Positions 11,761 to 22,387 of a stretch of DNA of 64,000 nt are shown one piece after another. Both the position numbers and the translations under genes were made by a program. Position 1 is the first letter of the stretch. Each line of letters starts with the position of its first letter. This DNA is from Castor canadensis (lineage: Eukaryota > Chordata > Mammalia > Rodentia > Castoridae): NCBI RefSeq assembly GCF_047511655.1, contig NC_133400.1:35914001-35978000 (forward strand), written 5' to 3'. The notes below the pieces were generated by a model, which ran no database searches, was not told the DNA's origin, and saw only the letters and a list, made by a program, of their open reading frames with translations.

Positions 11761-12289
11761 GCACCCTCTCCCCACACCCCATGCTTGGCACTCAGAAGCC
11801 CACTCTCCCAGGTCCCTTTGCTTGCGACTTCTCCCTTTCTGCTTCAGACTTTTCATGTACCAGTGTCCTTGTGCTGCTAGCAAGGGACCACTACTCCATC
11901 CTTCCCTCAGGACACTTGTTTCCTGGGCTATGTCTTGTCTGCCAAAACTTTTCTGCCCCACATTCCACACCCTGAATCTTGTAGTCTGTGACAGCACCTA
12001 AAAATGAACGTGTGGTGACATAATTCCTGGAAGAGGTTGGCCATGGCTCCTTTAAGAAGCCTTTGCAGTTTAGCCCAGGACTCAGGAAGACACAACCCCT
12101 CACGTCCTTAGCTCACACGAGTCACTCTCCTCACCCTCCGAGATGGGTCCAGCCTGGGCAAGAGGGGTGGCCTTTCAGACCCCTGGCATTACATCCCACT
12201 TGTTCACTGGCACAGATAAACTGCTTGTTTCCTGGGACACAGAAAAGAGCCTAAAAGATCAATAAATGAATGTATTCGATACAGAGAAA
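11761..12289. other. unique intergenic DNA
   Basis: Nothing recognised. Open frames on both strands are overlapping and compositionally unremarkable. Confidence 0.45.
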
Positions 12290-12425
12290 AAGCTTTAATC
12301 CTGGGATCCTAAGACCTGTGTTCAAGTCCCAACTCCACCCTTTGCGCACTCTTCGTGACTTTGTGTTACTACACTTCTGTGAATATCGTAAAGCTTTTTA
12401 AAACAAGGGTAATAATAATGACTTG
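12290..12425 (+). repeat. MIR SINE
   Basis: 'gacctgtgttcaagtcccaa...cttcgtgactttgtgttact...aacaagggtaataataatga' follows the sense MIR order. Confidence 0.7.
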
Positions 12426-13170
12426 CAGGAGAGTCATCCAACAAAATTCTTAGAATAAAAAAGAAGTGTGCAATGACTTGCAGGCAGTCTCTGGATGTTT
12501 ATTCAGAGCATTTATAGCGAGCTCCTATGACGAACAAGGCTGGGGCTGAGTGTAGAAACCAGCCCAGCTGTGTCTTTCTACCTTTGCCTTTGAAAAGGTG
12601 GATACCAAAGCTTCCCAATGAGGCCGTTTGACCCCAGGAACTGAACACCGTTCATTCCAGGAAAGGTTAATTGATTGAATTTATTAGTCACTAGAAGAGG
12701 AATTTCCACTTGGCAATTAAGTTTGCAAATATTGTACAACCTTATAGAGTGCATTTCTCCAAATTGATGTGTTCTTTTTCATGTAATAATCAATTAGTGG
12801 GTGTTTCACTTGCCTAATTAGCTCTGCGTGTAAATTAATCTCTGCGTATTGAAATTGCAAACCCAGCCTTGTAATGTGGGCTTGTTTCTAAGATAAATCA
12901 AATTACTGTAGCCCTAGCAAAAGTACTTGATTTGGAGAGTCACCAAAAGCAAGCAGGTTCCTTTAGCTGACTGAGTGTGGAGGCTCCGAGAGGATTTGGC
13001 ATATAATAGCCAGCCTAATTATATTTACCCATAGAGAGGACTCCGTGTCAGTTCTTATTTCTGCTTGTAGGCAAAGCTGCCTGTTGAATGATTAAATTCT
13101 CTGAGTCATTAGGTCTCATGCCCAGGTCTCGATATTACTGAGGGATAAGAGATATTTTCCATCCCCCAGG
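12426..13170. promoter_or_regulatory. candidate conserved enhancer, homeodomain-site rich
   Basis: About 745 bp with no recognisable repeat. It is densely packed with TAAT-core sites: 'ggttaattgattgaa' (about 12665), 'caattaa' (12715), 'taataatcaattag' (about 12785), a palindromic TAATTA at 12815-12820, 'aaattaatc' (12832) and 'cctaattatat' (13014). Repeat-free, AT-rich text with evenly spread motifs is typical of developmental conserved noncoding elements. That it is conserved or active is inference; no alignment was possible. Confidence 0.4.
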
Positions 13171-13414
13171 CAGAAGGAGCTGCAGGTGGAACCCAGTGTC
13201 CACTTTGCTAACGCTGCTGGGAGGTGGAAGAAGGGGAGATTCATGACCAGCTCTAACTCCACAGCCCCAGGAAAACTGCACATCCTGCACGCATACTGCT
13301 CTGACTGTGCCTAGCCACAGTGACGTCTCCCCATCGCCAAAATGCCCTTACCTAAGAAGGCTACAATCTGGCTCTCACCTGTCACACACCAGACTGCCAG
13401 TCTGTGACACCCAC
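13171..13414. other. unique DNA
   Basis: Nothing recognised. Confidence 0.4.
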
Positions 13415-13590
13415 ACATTTGGAATCAAACAGGCCTGGGTTCAAACCTTGCCTCAGCTGTCTGCCAGCTGGGTGACCGTCCTCACATGTAAAATGGAAGT
13501 GATACTAATCCTCGCTCAGCCCAGGTGAGGCTCTGATGAGAACAGTGTGACAAACATTTTGGTAGATGAAGCACTTTGCAGGTGGTGCAC
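13415..13590 (+). repeat. MIR SINE
   Basis: Clear sense order: 'caggcctgggttcaaacctt', 'tgtctgccagctgggtgacc', 'cctcacatgtaaaatggaag', 'gaagcactttgcagg'. Confidence 0.85.
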
Positions 13591-14806
13591 ACATGCTGGT
13601 TATTTTTGTTTCAAGCCATTTTCTGGCACCTCAAAAGCAGGACCTGGGCTGTTACTTCATCTCTTACTACAGTGCTGGGGCCCCACCCAGTGTTAGTCTG
13701 CATCACAGCCCAGCGCTCACCTGAACACAGAAGATGGGACAGCTGCCTGAACCAACCATCCTTCAGACTGAGTGATCCCCAAATTTTCCTGGGATTGATT
13801 TACTACAGGTTATTTTGAGAAATTTGGGGAAAGTAAACTCTTGTCTCTGGAACCACCAGATTCTTGAGGCTTTGAGGACAGGGCTGGCTACATAATCAGA
13901 TCCCACCAGATGTTTTCTCATCACTAAGAAATTAGTTTTCATACTTTTACTGCTGCCTGGGGACATGGGGTGTTTCCGCAGCCTGTGCCTAGAAACTACA
14001 TTTGGAAGAATGAAAGGTTCATTGGGAACCCTGAGACCCCCACCTGCCAGCACCATGGGGAGCAGAACTTCCTTAAGAAACCACAAGTTCCAGAAACAAG
14101 CACCCAGAGCTTCCATCCACCCACAGTGACATCTACTTGGGGCAGGTGACTGAGGGCCAAAGCTTCCCTCTTGAAACCCAGGGACAATAAGCTAATTTTC
14201 TCCAGTGCTCTGAAATTGATGTCCCCTGATTCTGTCCTGCCAGGGCCTGGAGTTTATGCTGGCCAGTAATATTCAGCACTATAGGGAAATGGTAGAGTTG
14301 CAGACAGAGGATCCAGCCAGAATAACACAGCAGCCTGCCACACACCTGCTCAGCCAAACTCAAGGTTTTCTGGGGAAAATCATGAACAATTGAAATTATT
14401 TCCTTTAATAACCCTAAGGACAGAGTGCACAGCCTGGCCTCCTTTCTAACCTTGCTAATCAGTTTACCACCTCCTCCTCTCCCTGACATGCACGCACACA
14501 TGCACGTGCAAGCACAAGCCCCTGAGTGCAAGAAGGGCTCACTGTTCCCAGACTCACATTTTCCTCCCCCCTCTTTCCCTCTATCTTATCAATTTTAGAG
14601 GGGCGGGCAAAGTCCACTCTTTTTCCTATTTGGCTGAGCCCAAGGTACCATTCCTAAAGTACTACATTTTCGGTTTGAAAACTAGCCAGTTTCTGACAAA
14701 CCAGGATAAGTTGGTTACTTTAACACTTGTATGTGAGAGAATCTATGTGCACAATAACTAACTACCTCCATGTCACAACTTGAAAGTACTCACCTGTGAT
14801 TTATTT
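13591..14806. other. unique intergenic DNA
   Basis: No repeat or RNA gene recognised. The minus-strand open frames at 13763-14187 and 14133-14531 have no domain-like features. The latter's Cys/Ala-rich start is the translation of a short 'tgcacgcacacatgcacgtg' repeat. Confidence 0.45.
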
Positions 14807-14818
14807 AAAACACTCCTG

Positions 14819-14919
14819 GGGCTTGCTTCTGCAGTCCGCATACTAAAACTGGAGCAATATAGGGTTATCGTGGTCCCTGTGCAATGAGGACATGTATATT
14901 CGTGAAGTATTCCATATGT
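14819..14919 (+). pseudogene. U6 snRNA retropseudogene (5' part of a U6-B1 chimera)
   Basis: About 101 bp align end to end with spliceosomal U6: 5' 'cttgcttctgcag', 'catactaaaactggagcaat', 'tggtccctgtgcaatgagga' and 3' 'attcgtgaagtattccatat'. The ACAGAGA box region is changed to 'tatagggttat' and no terminating T run follows, so it is not a functional gene. The PSE/TATA upstream elements of a real U6 gene are not seen. Instead the copy begins right after an L1-type nicking site (TTT/AAAA at 14804-14810), and its 3' end runs directly into a B1 SINE. The pair shares one TSD (14807-14819 / 15013-15026). Confidence 0.88.
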
Positions 14920-15012
14920 GGTTGTGCATGTCTGTGTCCCCAGCAAGAGGATCTCAAGTTTGAGGCCAGCCTGTACTACATAGCAAGACCCTATCTAAAA
15001 AAAAGAAAAAAG
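14916..15012 (+). mobile_element. B1 SINE, 3' partner of the U6 chimera
   Basis: 'tgtggttgtgcatgtctgtg' then 'gtttgaggccagcctgtact' and 'gcaagaccctatct' with an A-rich tail (14998-15012). This is a B1 copy lacking its first bases and an internal segment of about 25 bp. Its start overlaps the last bases of U6 (microhomology 'tgtgg'), and the A tail ends at the downstream TSD. Confidence 0.8.
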
Positions 15013-15171
15013 AAAACACCCACAGGAGCACAGTAAGTATTCAATAAATATTAGCCATTATTATTATTGCTCCTTTTATATTCCACTACAATGGCACTCT
15101 CACCTCAAAGATATTCTTCCATCATCCTCATGGCTACAGTGCAGCAATGTGACCCTCACTGATCATTTGTC

Positions 15172-15621
15172 TGTTTTGGTCAGCTTTCCATCACTATGAC
15201 AAAATAGCTGAAACGAACAACTGAAAAAAGGAAAGGTTTGTTTGGCTCATGGTTTCAGAGTCCATGGCCAGTTGGCTCGATTACTATGGGCCCATGGTGA
15301 AGCAATGCATCATGGTGGCAGAAAGCTTGTGGCAGAGGCTGTTCACTTCAATGAAGAGAGAGAGAGAGAGAGAGGGAGGGAGGGAAGGGCTAGGGGTAAG
15401 ATAAACCCTTCTAGAGTATGCCCCTATCTCCCACTGGAGATACATTTCACCAACTCCCAATAGTGTCATCAAATTATTAATCTATCCATGAATTAGCCTA
15501 TTGATTGGGTCAGACTCTCATGATCTTATCACTTTCTAAGTCTCCCCCTCTGAGCATTGCATTGGTGATGAAGCCTTCAGCACGTGAGCCTTTAGGTACA
15601 TTTCAGATGCAAACCATAGCA
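15172..15621 (-). mobile_element. rodent MaLR LTR (ORR1/MT-like), complete
   Basis: Read on the minus strand it starts TGCTATGGTTTGCATCTGAAA and ends 'gctgaccaaaaca', i.e. TG...CA termini. In between are 'ggctcacgtgctgaaggc', 'gaaaccatgagccaaacaaa' and 'agctattttgtcatagtgat', hallmarks of rodent MaLR solo LTRs. A (GA)n run at 15354-15374 has expanded inside it. It is a non-autonomous ERVL-MaLR LTR with no coding region. Confidence 0.85.
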
Positions 15622-15652
15622 GTTTTGTGCATAGTTCATTTCTTCCCTAGTG

Positions 15653-15722
15653 TGGGGGGTTGAACTTAGGGCCTAGTGCACATTAGCCAAATGCTTTACC
15701 ACTGGGCTACACCCCCAGCCCC
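15653..15722 (-). mobile_element. ID SINE
   Basis: Reverse-oriented ID body: 'gggttgaacttagggcctag...atgctttaccactgggctac'. It is of the classical ID type rather than the 'gttcaaaccccagta' subfamily. Confidence 0.75.
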
Positions 15723-16678
15723 ATCAAATTCAACATCATTATAATTCAACAAAAGTCAGTGAGTCCCTACCACGTCCCAAACACCATTGTAGGGATTCAG
15801 AAAAGATGTCAAACATGACACTTGGGATGCTGGATGCTTTGAGTTGAAGAATCAGCCTCAAGGAATCTAAGTCTCCCCTAACCCCCCATCTCCCCCATCC
15901 TCTCTCCACCCCAGAAGCATATGGAGGGGCTTTCTCTGAAGTTCCCAACTAACCAAGGGAGTACCTCCACAAGGAAGGCCACTGTCTTGGGTCCTCTTTC
16001 TGACATCTAGGAAACAAAAGATCAACTCACAGTGTGAGACCAAAGATCTCACACCTGGCCAGAGACTTTACCACAAATGGCCATGGCTCTTCTCAGAGCT
16101 GTCACCTAAGACACTGTATTTGCATAGCAAGGAGGCCTCTGTATTTCCTCCCCTCATGCATGGGGGACCCCAAACCCCCTTCCCCCTGTCAACACTTCTC
16201 CCCAACATTCCTGTCTCCATGCTTCTTCCTGTAACTCAAAATGCTGTTTAAGCTTCAACCATCTGGCCATTCTTTGAGTTCCAGAGTTTCTGTGACTCCC
16301 ACGTGCTTGTACGTAAGTAAATTTGTGTGTATTCCTCCTGGCAATCTGTCCACTGTTAGTTTGCTTCAGCAGATTCAATTATGGGACATTCAGAGGGCAA
16401 AGGGAAATTCTTTTCACCCTACGGTATGAGAGGCAGAGATTCAACAGAAACAAAAGTAGACCTGCCCTGATGCATAAGGCTTCAGCTTGGTGTAGGAGAC
16501 AGACATGGAATAGAACACTGGGTTAACATGTCGTTATATACCATGGTAGAAGCTGAGAAGGAGCATCATAGGGTGTAACCTGAAACATAAAAGGAGAAAC
16601 CTAATTTGGGTTCAAAAGTCAAACAAGGCCTTTCTGAGGAAGTCACATTTAAACTAAGAGTAAAGAGGTAGTAAGGGG
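15723..16678. other. mostly unique DNA, old-repeat traces at both ends
   Basis: About 15750-15830 ('gtgagtccctaccacgtccc...tgtagggattcagaaaagat') and about 16470-16678 ('caaggcctttctgaggaagt') resemble the unnamed old high-copy repeat. 15830-16400 shows nothing recognisable. Confidence 0.4.
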
Positions 16679-16899
16679 CCAAATATAGTAGTACACATCT
16701 ATAATCCCAGCCATACAGGTAGGGAAGGTAGGAGGGTTGCAGTCCAAGGCCAGCCCTGGGAAAAAAAGCATGAGACCCTATCTGAAAAATAAACTAAAGC
16801 ACAAAAGTCTGGGGCATAGCTCAAGTGATAGAGTTGCCTACTAAGCAAGCACAAAGCCCTGAGTTCAAACCCCAGTGCCACCAGAAAAAGGAAAAAAAA
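16679..16899 (+). mobile_element. composite B1+ID SINE
   Basis: The 7SL-type module ('acacatctataatcccagcc...ggccagccctggg...gagaccctatct') is joined by an A-rich linker to an ID module ('ggggcatagctcaagtgata...gagttcaaaccccagtgcca') with an A-rich tail. Confidence 0.9.
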
Positions 16900-17299
16900 G
16901 GTAGCAAAATTAAGTGATAAAAGGTAAATAGCTCACTTTGAGAGCTCTAAGTCACCCTGCAAGTCATGGTTGTTCCTCGAGTTCTTAAGAGAAATGGACC
17001 AAAAAGTCTAGTTATTTGAACGAAGTCAATAGTAAAAACTATAAAAACTGTTGTGTGTCATAAATAGTTATTACATATTTGGCTGTTTTGTAAAAATTGT
17101 CGTATACATGTGCCCCAACTTGAGCAACAGTAATTCCTAAGAATGCAGTGTTGTCCGGGAGCTGGATTCTTGGTTTTAGAAGGACCTCTGCCTTTCTCAG
17201 AGGCATCCTGTGTGTGTCGGATCCTGGTGTCAGGTAGGTGAAGAGACTTGGAGCGGGGGGAGGGATGGAGTAGTCAGGACCTCATTGTGTCCCTTGGCG
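16900..17299. other. unique intergenic DNA
   Basis: Nothing recognised. Confidence 0.45.
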
Positions 17300-17700
17300 A
17301 AATTTGCCCTTGTGCTACTTATTTATCTTTTCTGGATTTCACTTTCCATGTCTTTAAAGTTAGAGTACAATGAAGATACCCTCTAGCTGCTTTGTGGGGT
17401 TTTGGAAGCGCAAATGAGTGGAGCACTGGAGAAGCATGCCTGTGCACATGCTCCCTCCCTCCCTGCTGTGCACCTCCACCACAGGAGCCATGTGTGCTGA
17501 CGGCAGAGCAGGAGTGTCCTGGGTGTGGCATGAAGCATGAAGAGAGGAGAGAGCACACAGGGTTTAGACTCCATGACACCTGGGCTGGAATCCAAGCCTT
17601 TTCAGCCGTGTGACCCCAGGCCAGTGACTGAAATCTCTCTATCTCACTGTTCCCAGTAATGTAACACAATAATAATGCTCTCTTTTTTAAAGTCAAGTGG
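17300..17700 (+). repeat. two MIR fragments
   Basis: About 17315-17440 ('ttcactttccatgtctttaa...gaagataccctctagctgct') and about 17565-17700 ('cacctgggctggaatccaag...cgtgtgaccccaggccagtg') follow sense MIR order. The DNA between includes the first copy of the 27-bp direct repeat (17494-17520). Confidence 0.6.
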
Positions 17701-17986
17701 AAGAATAAAGACAGTGAAGATAAACAGGCCAGCATGGCACACAGGTACCACTCTCCAGCCACAACCCTGAAAATAACTTAAGCTCTTTGCATGTGCTTTT
17801 CCCTTTGTGTGGAATGCCATTCCTCACTTTATGTCTGACTGGCTCTTCATCTTAAACACTGGGCCTCAGTGAGGCCTTTCCCGGCCACTCCACTTAAGTC
17901 AGGTTTACCCTGTCAATCTTTATCAGAAAACTCCACTGAATACCAGCACTGGTGATCTAGTGCTGACGGCAGAGCAGGAGTGTCCT
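17494..17986. repeat. 27-bp perfect dispersed direct repeat
   Basis: The same 27 bases, beginning GTGCTGACGGCAGAGCAGG, occur at 17494-17520 and 17960-17986 in the same orientation, 466 bp apart. The flanks differ and neither copy belongs to a recognised transposon end. Confidence 0.9.
17758..17935 (+). repeat. L2 3' region
   Basis: 'tgcttttccctttgtgtgga', 'atgccattcctcactttatg' and 'cctcagtgaggcctttcccg' follow the L2 3' UTR (ttccctctgcctggaatgct...cagtgaggccttccctgacc). Confidence 0.75.
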
Positions 17987-18330
17987 TAATTACCCCAAAA
18001 TTAAGTAGTATGCAAACAACGTTCATGATCTTACATTTTCTGTGGGGAGAGAGATCCAGCTTCAGCTTGACCGAGTGAGCCCTCTGCTCAGGCTTCTTTC
18101 AGGCTGGAGTCATACATTGACTGAGCTGTGGTCATCTCAGAGTTCAAATGGAGGAGGATCCACTTCAAGCTCACTTGCAAGGCTGCTGACAGCTGGGACC
18201 CCACCAACTGTGGGGTGCAAACATCAATTGCTCCCCACAGGAGCCTCTTACTGGCGACACACTCAACCCTGGGCTTCCATTGTAGTGAGGTCAGAGGGAG
18301 AGACTGAGAGGGCTGATAAGCAAAACAAAA
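17987..18330 (-). mobile_element. old LTR-like repeat (ERVL/MaLR class?)
   Basis: 'acattttctgtggggagaga', 'gccctctgctcaggcttctt', 'gtggtcatctcagagttcaa' and 'ggatccacttcaagctcact' match an antisense old LTR family seen widely in mammals. The same family recurs at 24366-24800. The exact name is not certain. Confidence 0.5.
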
Positions 18331-18879
18331 GTCATTTTCTCTCCTCTTGGAAGTAGCTTCCCATCCCTTCTGTCACGTCCTATTCTTTATTTAGATGTGT
18401 ATCCCTAACCCCAGCCCACACTGAAGGGGGCTAGGTGCATGGCTCCCCAGTGGAATAACCCAGCTCATTACTTCCCCCTTAACTTTCTCACTTCTTTACA
18501 GTCTGGCACCTCATACAAGGCGTAAGCTGCCTGCGGACAGAGCTCACGGCCAGACCAACAGAAGGACCTTATTAACAAATAGAAGCACGGTCATAACCGA
18601 TCTCCCGTTATGTGCCTGCCACTAGGCTGCAGGCTCATGGAGAACAAGACCCAGGCCTTCCTTGTTAGTGTGTACGACAGACAGACAAGTAAACAGACAG
18701 GCCTGGCAGGTGACATCTTTGCTGTTCTGTTTTTGTAAACCTCACGAGGAACCACAACTCTTGCCTTGTAAAATGAATGAGAAATTTCCCAATTTCTGCC
18801 TTCTGGGTACCTGTCATTATTTCTGATGTTATGCCAACTCATTCTTCCATGCTGGGGGCCAGGGGGCAACAGGGGAGGC
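18331..18879. other. unique intergenic DNA
   Basis: No repeat recognised. A CTCF-like core, CCAGGGGGCA, lies at 18859-18868. Confidence 0.4.
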
Positions 18880-19240
18880 ACACACAGACAATAGAAGGAG
18901 AAAAGTTCTACCGGGCACAATAATCCTCAGAAAGGTTTTGACGAGTCGAGCGGCCGGGGCCTGGGAGCTGGCTGTCTGCTGCCCGCTGCCCTGTTTGACG
19001 AATCGTTTGCCAAAGAGCCTGGCCAGCGGGAGCTTTGACCTTGGAGGAGAGTGATCTGTCTTCATGGAGACACGCTGTCATAAGCACATGTCTCAATTTC
19101 GCTTGGGAAGGTGCTGAGACTGCGCGAGGCGAGAGCCTCGGACGTGGCTAAGGAGGAAAAATGTGTGACCCCGGCTGGAGCATGGAAGCGGCTAAAATTA
19201 ACTGAGAGTGACCATGGAGGGTAGGCTGGGGACCCGTGTG
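18880..19240. promoter_or_regulatory. candidate regulatory element, CpG-enriched and repeat-free
   Basis: Between 18930 and 19150 CpGs are much denser than in the flanks (cgagtcgagcggccgggg, cgaatcgtttgcc, ctgcgcgaggcgagagc, ggacgtgg). The flanks are CpG-depleted like the rest of the window. There is no donor site, TATA box or open frame that argues for a promoter, so an enhancer or weak CpG island is the better guess. Confidence 0.4.
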
Positions 19241-19395
19241 TTTCCCTCCAGGGAAAAGAGTCCTCAGCAAGGCCAGCTTGAAGAGTTGTGTCCCTCACCT
19301 CCAGTGTTCCAAGACCAGGTCTTCATTTGTCATGGAGGACAAAGGGGAGAGAAAATCTTTAGAGGCAGTGCCTTTAACATCTAGGTCCCTCACAG

Positions 19396-19397
<2 letters not shown>

Positions 19398-19439
<42 letters not shown>
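19398..19439. repeat. (CA)n microsatellite
   Basis: About 21 uninterrupted CA units. The histidine/threonine open frame over it is an artefact. Confidence 0.97.
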
Positions 19440-19441
<2 letters not shown>

Positions 19442-20223
19442 ACCTCTGCTCCCCCCTGAAGGTCAGGGTGATGTCCTAGGGGACAGAGTAGGTAATAAAT
19501 CTGGCTCTGCACAGTCACCTCTCTGAGGACCCAGCTAAGCCGCGCCCCTCTGTCTGCTCTGACAGGTCTGGGGAGATTTATCTACCAGGGCCTGGGCTGC
19601 AGCACAGGCAGCAAACTCATGAATCTGGAGGAGAGGCATTGACAGAGCCGGAGGTGTGCTTATTAAAGAGAGAGGGGCAGGAAGAAGAGCTCTGAGCTCC
19701 TGCAGTCCTGTTTTGAGTGACACAGGATTGGGTATTATGGGATGGCTGTGCCTGGCTATTTTGGGATGAATTGGACAAATAGATAATGTTGGCGGTGAGA
19801 AAATAAAAGACAGAGGTGCTCTGGGTCGCTGATTATGAGCAGTTGATAAAGAGCCCATCTCCAGGGAGGTGAGGGAGATGGGGGGCTTCTGAGAGACTGG
19901 CCTGAGGCTCACAGCCCAAATTGCTATGCTGTAGAATATTGCCTTCCCTGCCACACCTGTGGGGGGCCCCCCACCCCAGGAACAGGCCTTGCAAAGAGTG
20001 TGTTTCCGTGCTTCTGAGGTGGGCCAGGGCCACGTTGCCTACAGGCAGAGGGCTGGACAAGTGGACCTGCAATGAGACTCTGCCAGGAGACCTGTGATTT
20101 TTCTCACAATCCTTTTGTGATTATTGTCTTTCTTGTCTTCTCTGTGTGTATTTGATTACTTTGCCGAAGCCATTTCTAAGGCATCAAATGTCAGGGAGTC
20201 AATGAGCCAGTTCTGAGTTTTTA
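19440..20223. other. unique intergenic DNA
   Basis: No repeat recognised. Minus-strand open frames at 19535-20072 lack family resemblance. Confidence 0.45.
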
Positions 20224-20355
20224 GCCATTTTTTTAGTAAGAAGCAGAGTCTCACTATGTTGCTCAGACAAGACCCAAATTCCTAGGCTCAAATGATCCTT
20301 CTGACTCGGCCTCTCCCTGTCACTGGGACTGCAAGTAAGCATCATCACACCTGGC
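20224..20355 (-). mobile_element. old monomeric 7SL-derived SINE (FLAM/proto-B1)
   Basis: 'gcagagtctcactatgttgc', 'taggctcaaatgatccttct', 'cactgggactgcaagtaagc' read like an antisense fossil Alu-left monomer/proto-B1. It is more diverged than the other B1 copies here. Confidence 0.75.
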
Positions 20356-22293
20356 TGTGAGCCTGAGTTCTTAAAAGGGCAATGTTTGTGTATTTATTGT
20401 CATTTTATCTTCACATTCCTTGAGGTGGAAACAGGCACATTCCATATTGTCTGGCCTTAATGCAAACCAACTGGCTCATCCAGAGATATGATGGGCCCAA
20501 TGCAGCTCCACCAGGGCATCCCCAGCCTTATGGGTACCATGGAGCCTGAGGACGAGCAAGTCCGTGACTAAGTCCTCAGGATTTGTTAAAGGACACAAAG
20601 AGAGTTGAGAACATCCCATCATGAATATGAATGACCAGACACAAGTGCCAAGCATTAGCCAGTAGTTTTACCCAATAGCTAATAATGACCGAGTGTTCCC
20701 CCTGTCACATTTGATGTCCAGCTGCCACTGCACTGACCACAGACCACAGATGCCTGCCTGAGTGCCATATCTACTCCGCACCATGTGTGTGTCTCCACAT
20801 GGTTCATTGATCTAGTCACTCTACTGCAGCCTGGAAAATAATTTTTAAGTTCTGGGTGGGGTGTTCTTTTCCCCTATAAAGGTTTAAGATTCAAGTAATT
20901 GAAGATCTGTGATCTAGCTATTGATATTTCAAAAAGACATTTCCTTTTGAAGACAAATACCTTAAGAACAATGTCATGTGAATTTCACTGATATTTATGG
21001 AAAAGCCCTGAGTTCTTCTGCCTTCTTTTTTGGCATTGGGAAATGGTATAGGCTAGCTAACCTGTTTGGGTTTGTTTGTTTGTTTGTTTGTTTTTAAATA
21101 AGGCTGCATACATTTTCACATTCAAAGAATTGGGGAAAAAAAAAACAAAATCCAGTAACGTTTTAGTTTCATCCCCACAACTATAAGTCTATAGGTTTGG
21201 GCTAACCAGATCTGATATTTCAGAAATCATCCCTCCAAATTTTTATGTCATAGTCCCAATTTTTAAATGTAAGCAACTAAAGTAGATGTTTTCAATCTCT
21301 GCGGAGGTGTTTTGTTCACCAGGAAGAAATAAAATGTTGAGTGCCAGACTGGTCCATTGACAAGTCTGCTATATCTGATTTGGAGTCCTAGAGTTTCCGG
21401 GTGATGGATTATAATTTTAGTTTTCTAGTTGCTTGGATTTTGAATTTTTTAAACATTAAAAGAAGGCAGTGGGAGATTGGAAAGAAAGCAAGTCCCTTCC
21501 CCTTGTCAAAGCATTTAGATGTGCTCTTAGATGTCATTCAAAATGGGAAGGTCCAGTGACAGGCAGGCTGTGATGAGCAGAGGGAAAATAAAGATTCATC
21601 AGCTTGTACTGAGGCTGCATGGACTCCTGACATCCCCTACAGACCCTCTTAGAAATGACAGCTGCTGGTTCTGCAGAGGGCCCTCTTTCCCCAGCAGGCC
21701 ATGAGCAGTCACTGACCTGCTAGAAGAAAGGTCCCCAGGTCATGCTAATCTATGTACTACACACAGATCAATAATACAGGGAGTCACCCCAACCCACAAA
21801 CATGTAACTCAATCAGTACTGTGAAGATGGGGCAAAATTCACCCCCTGAAAACCTGCTGTGAACAGCAGAAAACGTGGGTGATTTCATTATCTGAGATTG
21901 CTTTGTCATATTTCTGCTGAACCGAAGGATAACTGAAATGAACATTAATAATTCAGCACCACAGCCGGGGCTGCAGAACCTCCAGGTCCTGCTGCTCCCA
22001 CCATCCAGTTCCTCCTGGGTTTGGGAGTGGAAATGTCTGGACCGCTGTGGCCATGAGGAGCCCTAACGAGCATCTGTGCCATCCTCACAGACTTAAATCT
22101 GAAGGGTTTTCTGCCAAAGGAGACAGAGATGGGTCCCTCCCCAGATGAGCCATGGTCAGCCTGGACCTCAGGGAACAAGGTCTCTCCCAGTATTTTTCTT
22201 TTGATTCTGTGTGGGTTTTCTTTTGACTCCAGGGATGGGTCACAGTGAATCTTTGGGACAGAACCTTTTTTTCTCCACTTCCGTATTATTGTT
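20356..22293. other. unique intergenic DNA with a (GTTT)n run
   Basis: A (GTTT)n microsatellite lies at about 21070-21095. No transposon or exon recognised. This is one of the longer repeat-poor stretches. Confidence 0.45.
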
Positions 22294-22387
22294 CTCCACA
22301 TATTTCTCTTTTTCCTTCTCTCTCCTCTTCTCTCCTTCTGCTCCTTTTCTTCTGTTTTACCCCATTTATCATCCCTCTTCTTTTAAT
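22294..22387. repeat. pyrimidine tract
   Basis: About 90 bp with few purines on the plus strand (ttctctttttccttctctct and similar). Low complexity; no gene. Confidence 0.8.

Noticed and set aside
14819-14919. Functional U6 snRNA gene
   Set aside because: The ACAGAGA region is altered, there is no T-run terminator, and retroposition marks (TSD, L1-type nick site, B1 fusion) are present.
15354-15374. (GA)n run as a regulatory GAGA element
   Set aside because: It is a short microsatellite inside a MaLR LTR.
17319-17762. 147-residue minus-strand frame
   Set aside because: It is built across MIR fragments and one copy of the 27-bp repeat; accidental.
19236-19442. Open frame ending in a (TH)n tail
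   Set aside because: Translation of the (CA)n microsatellite.
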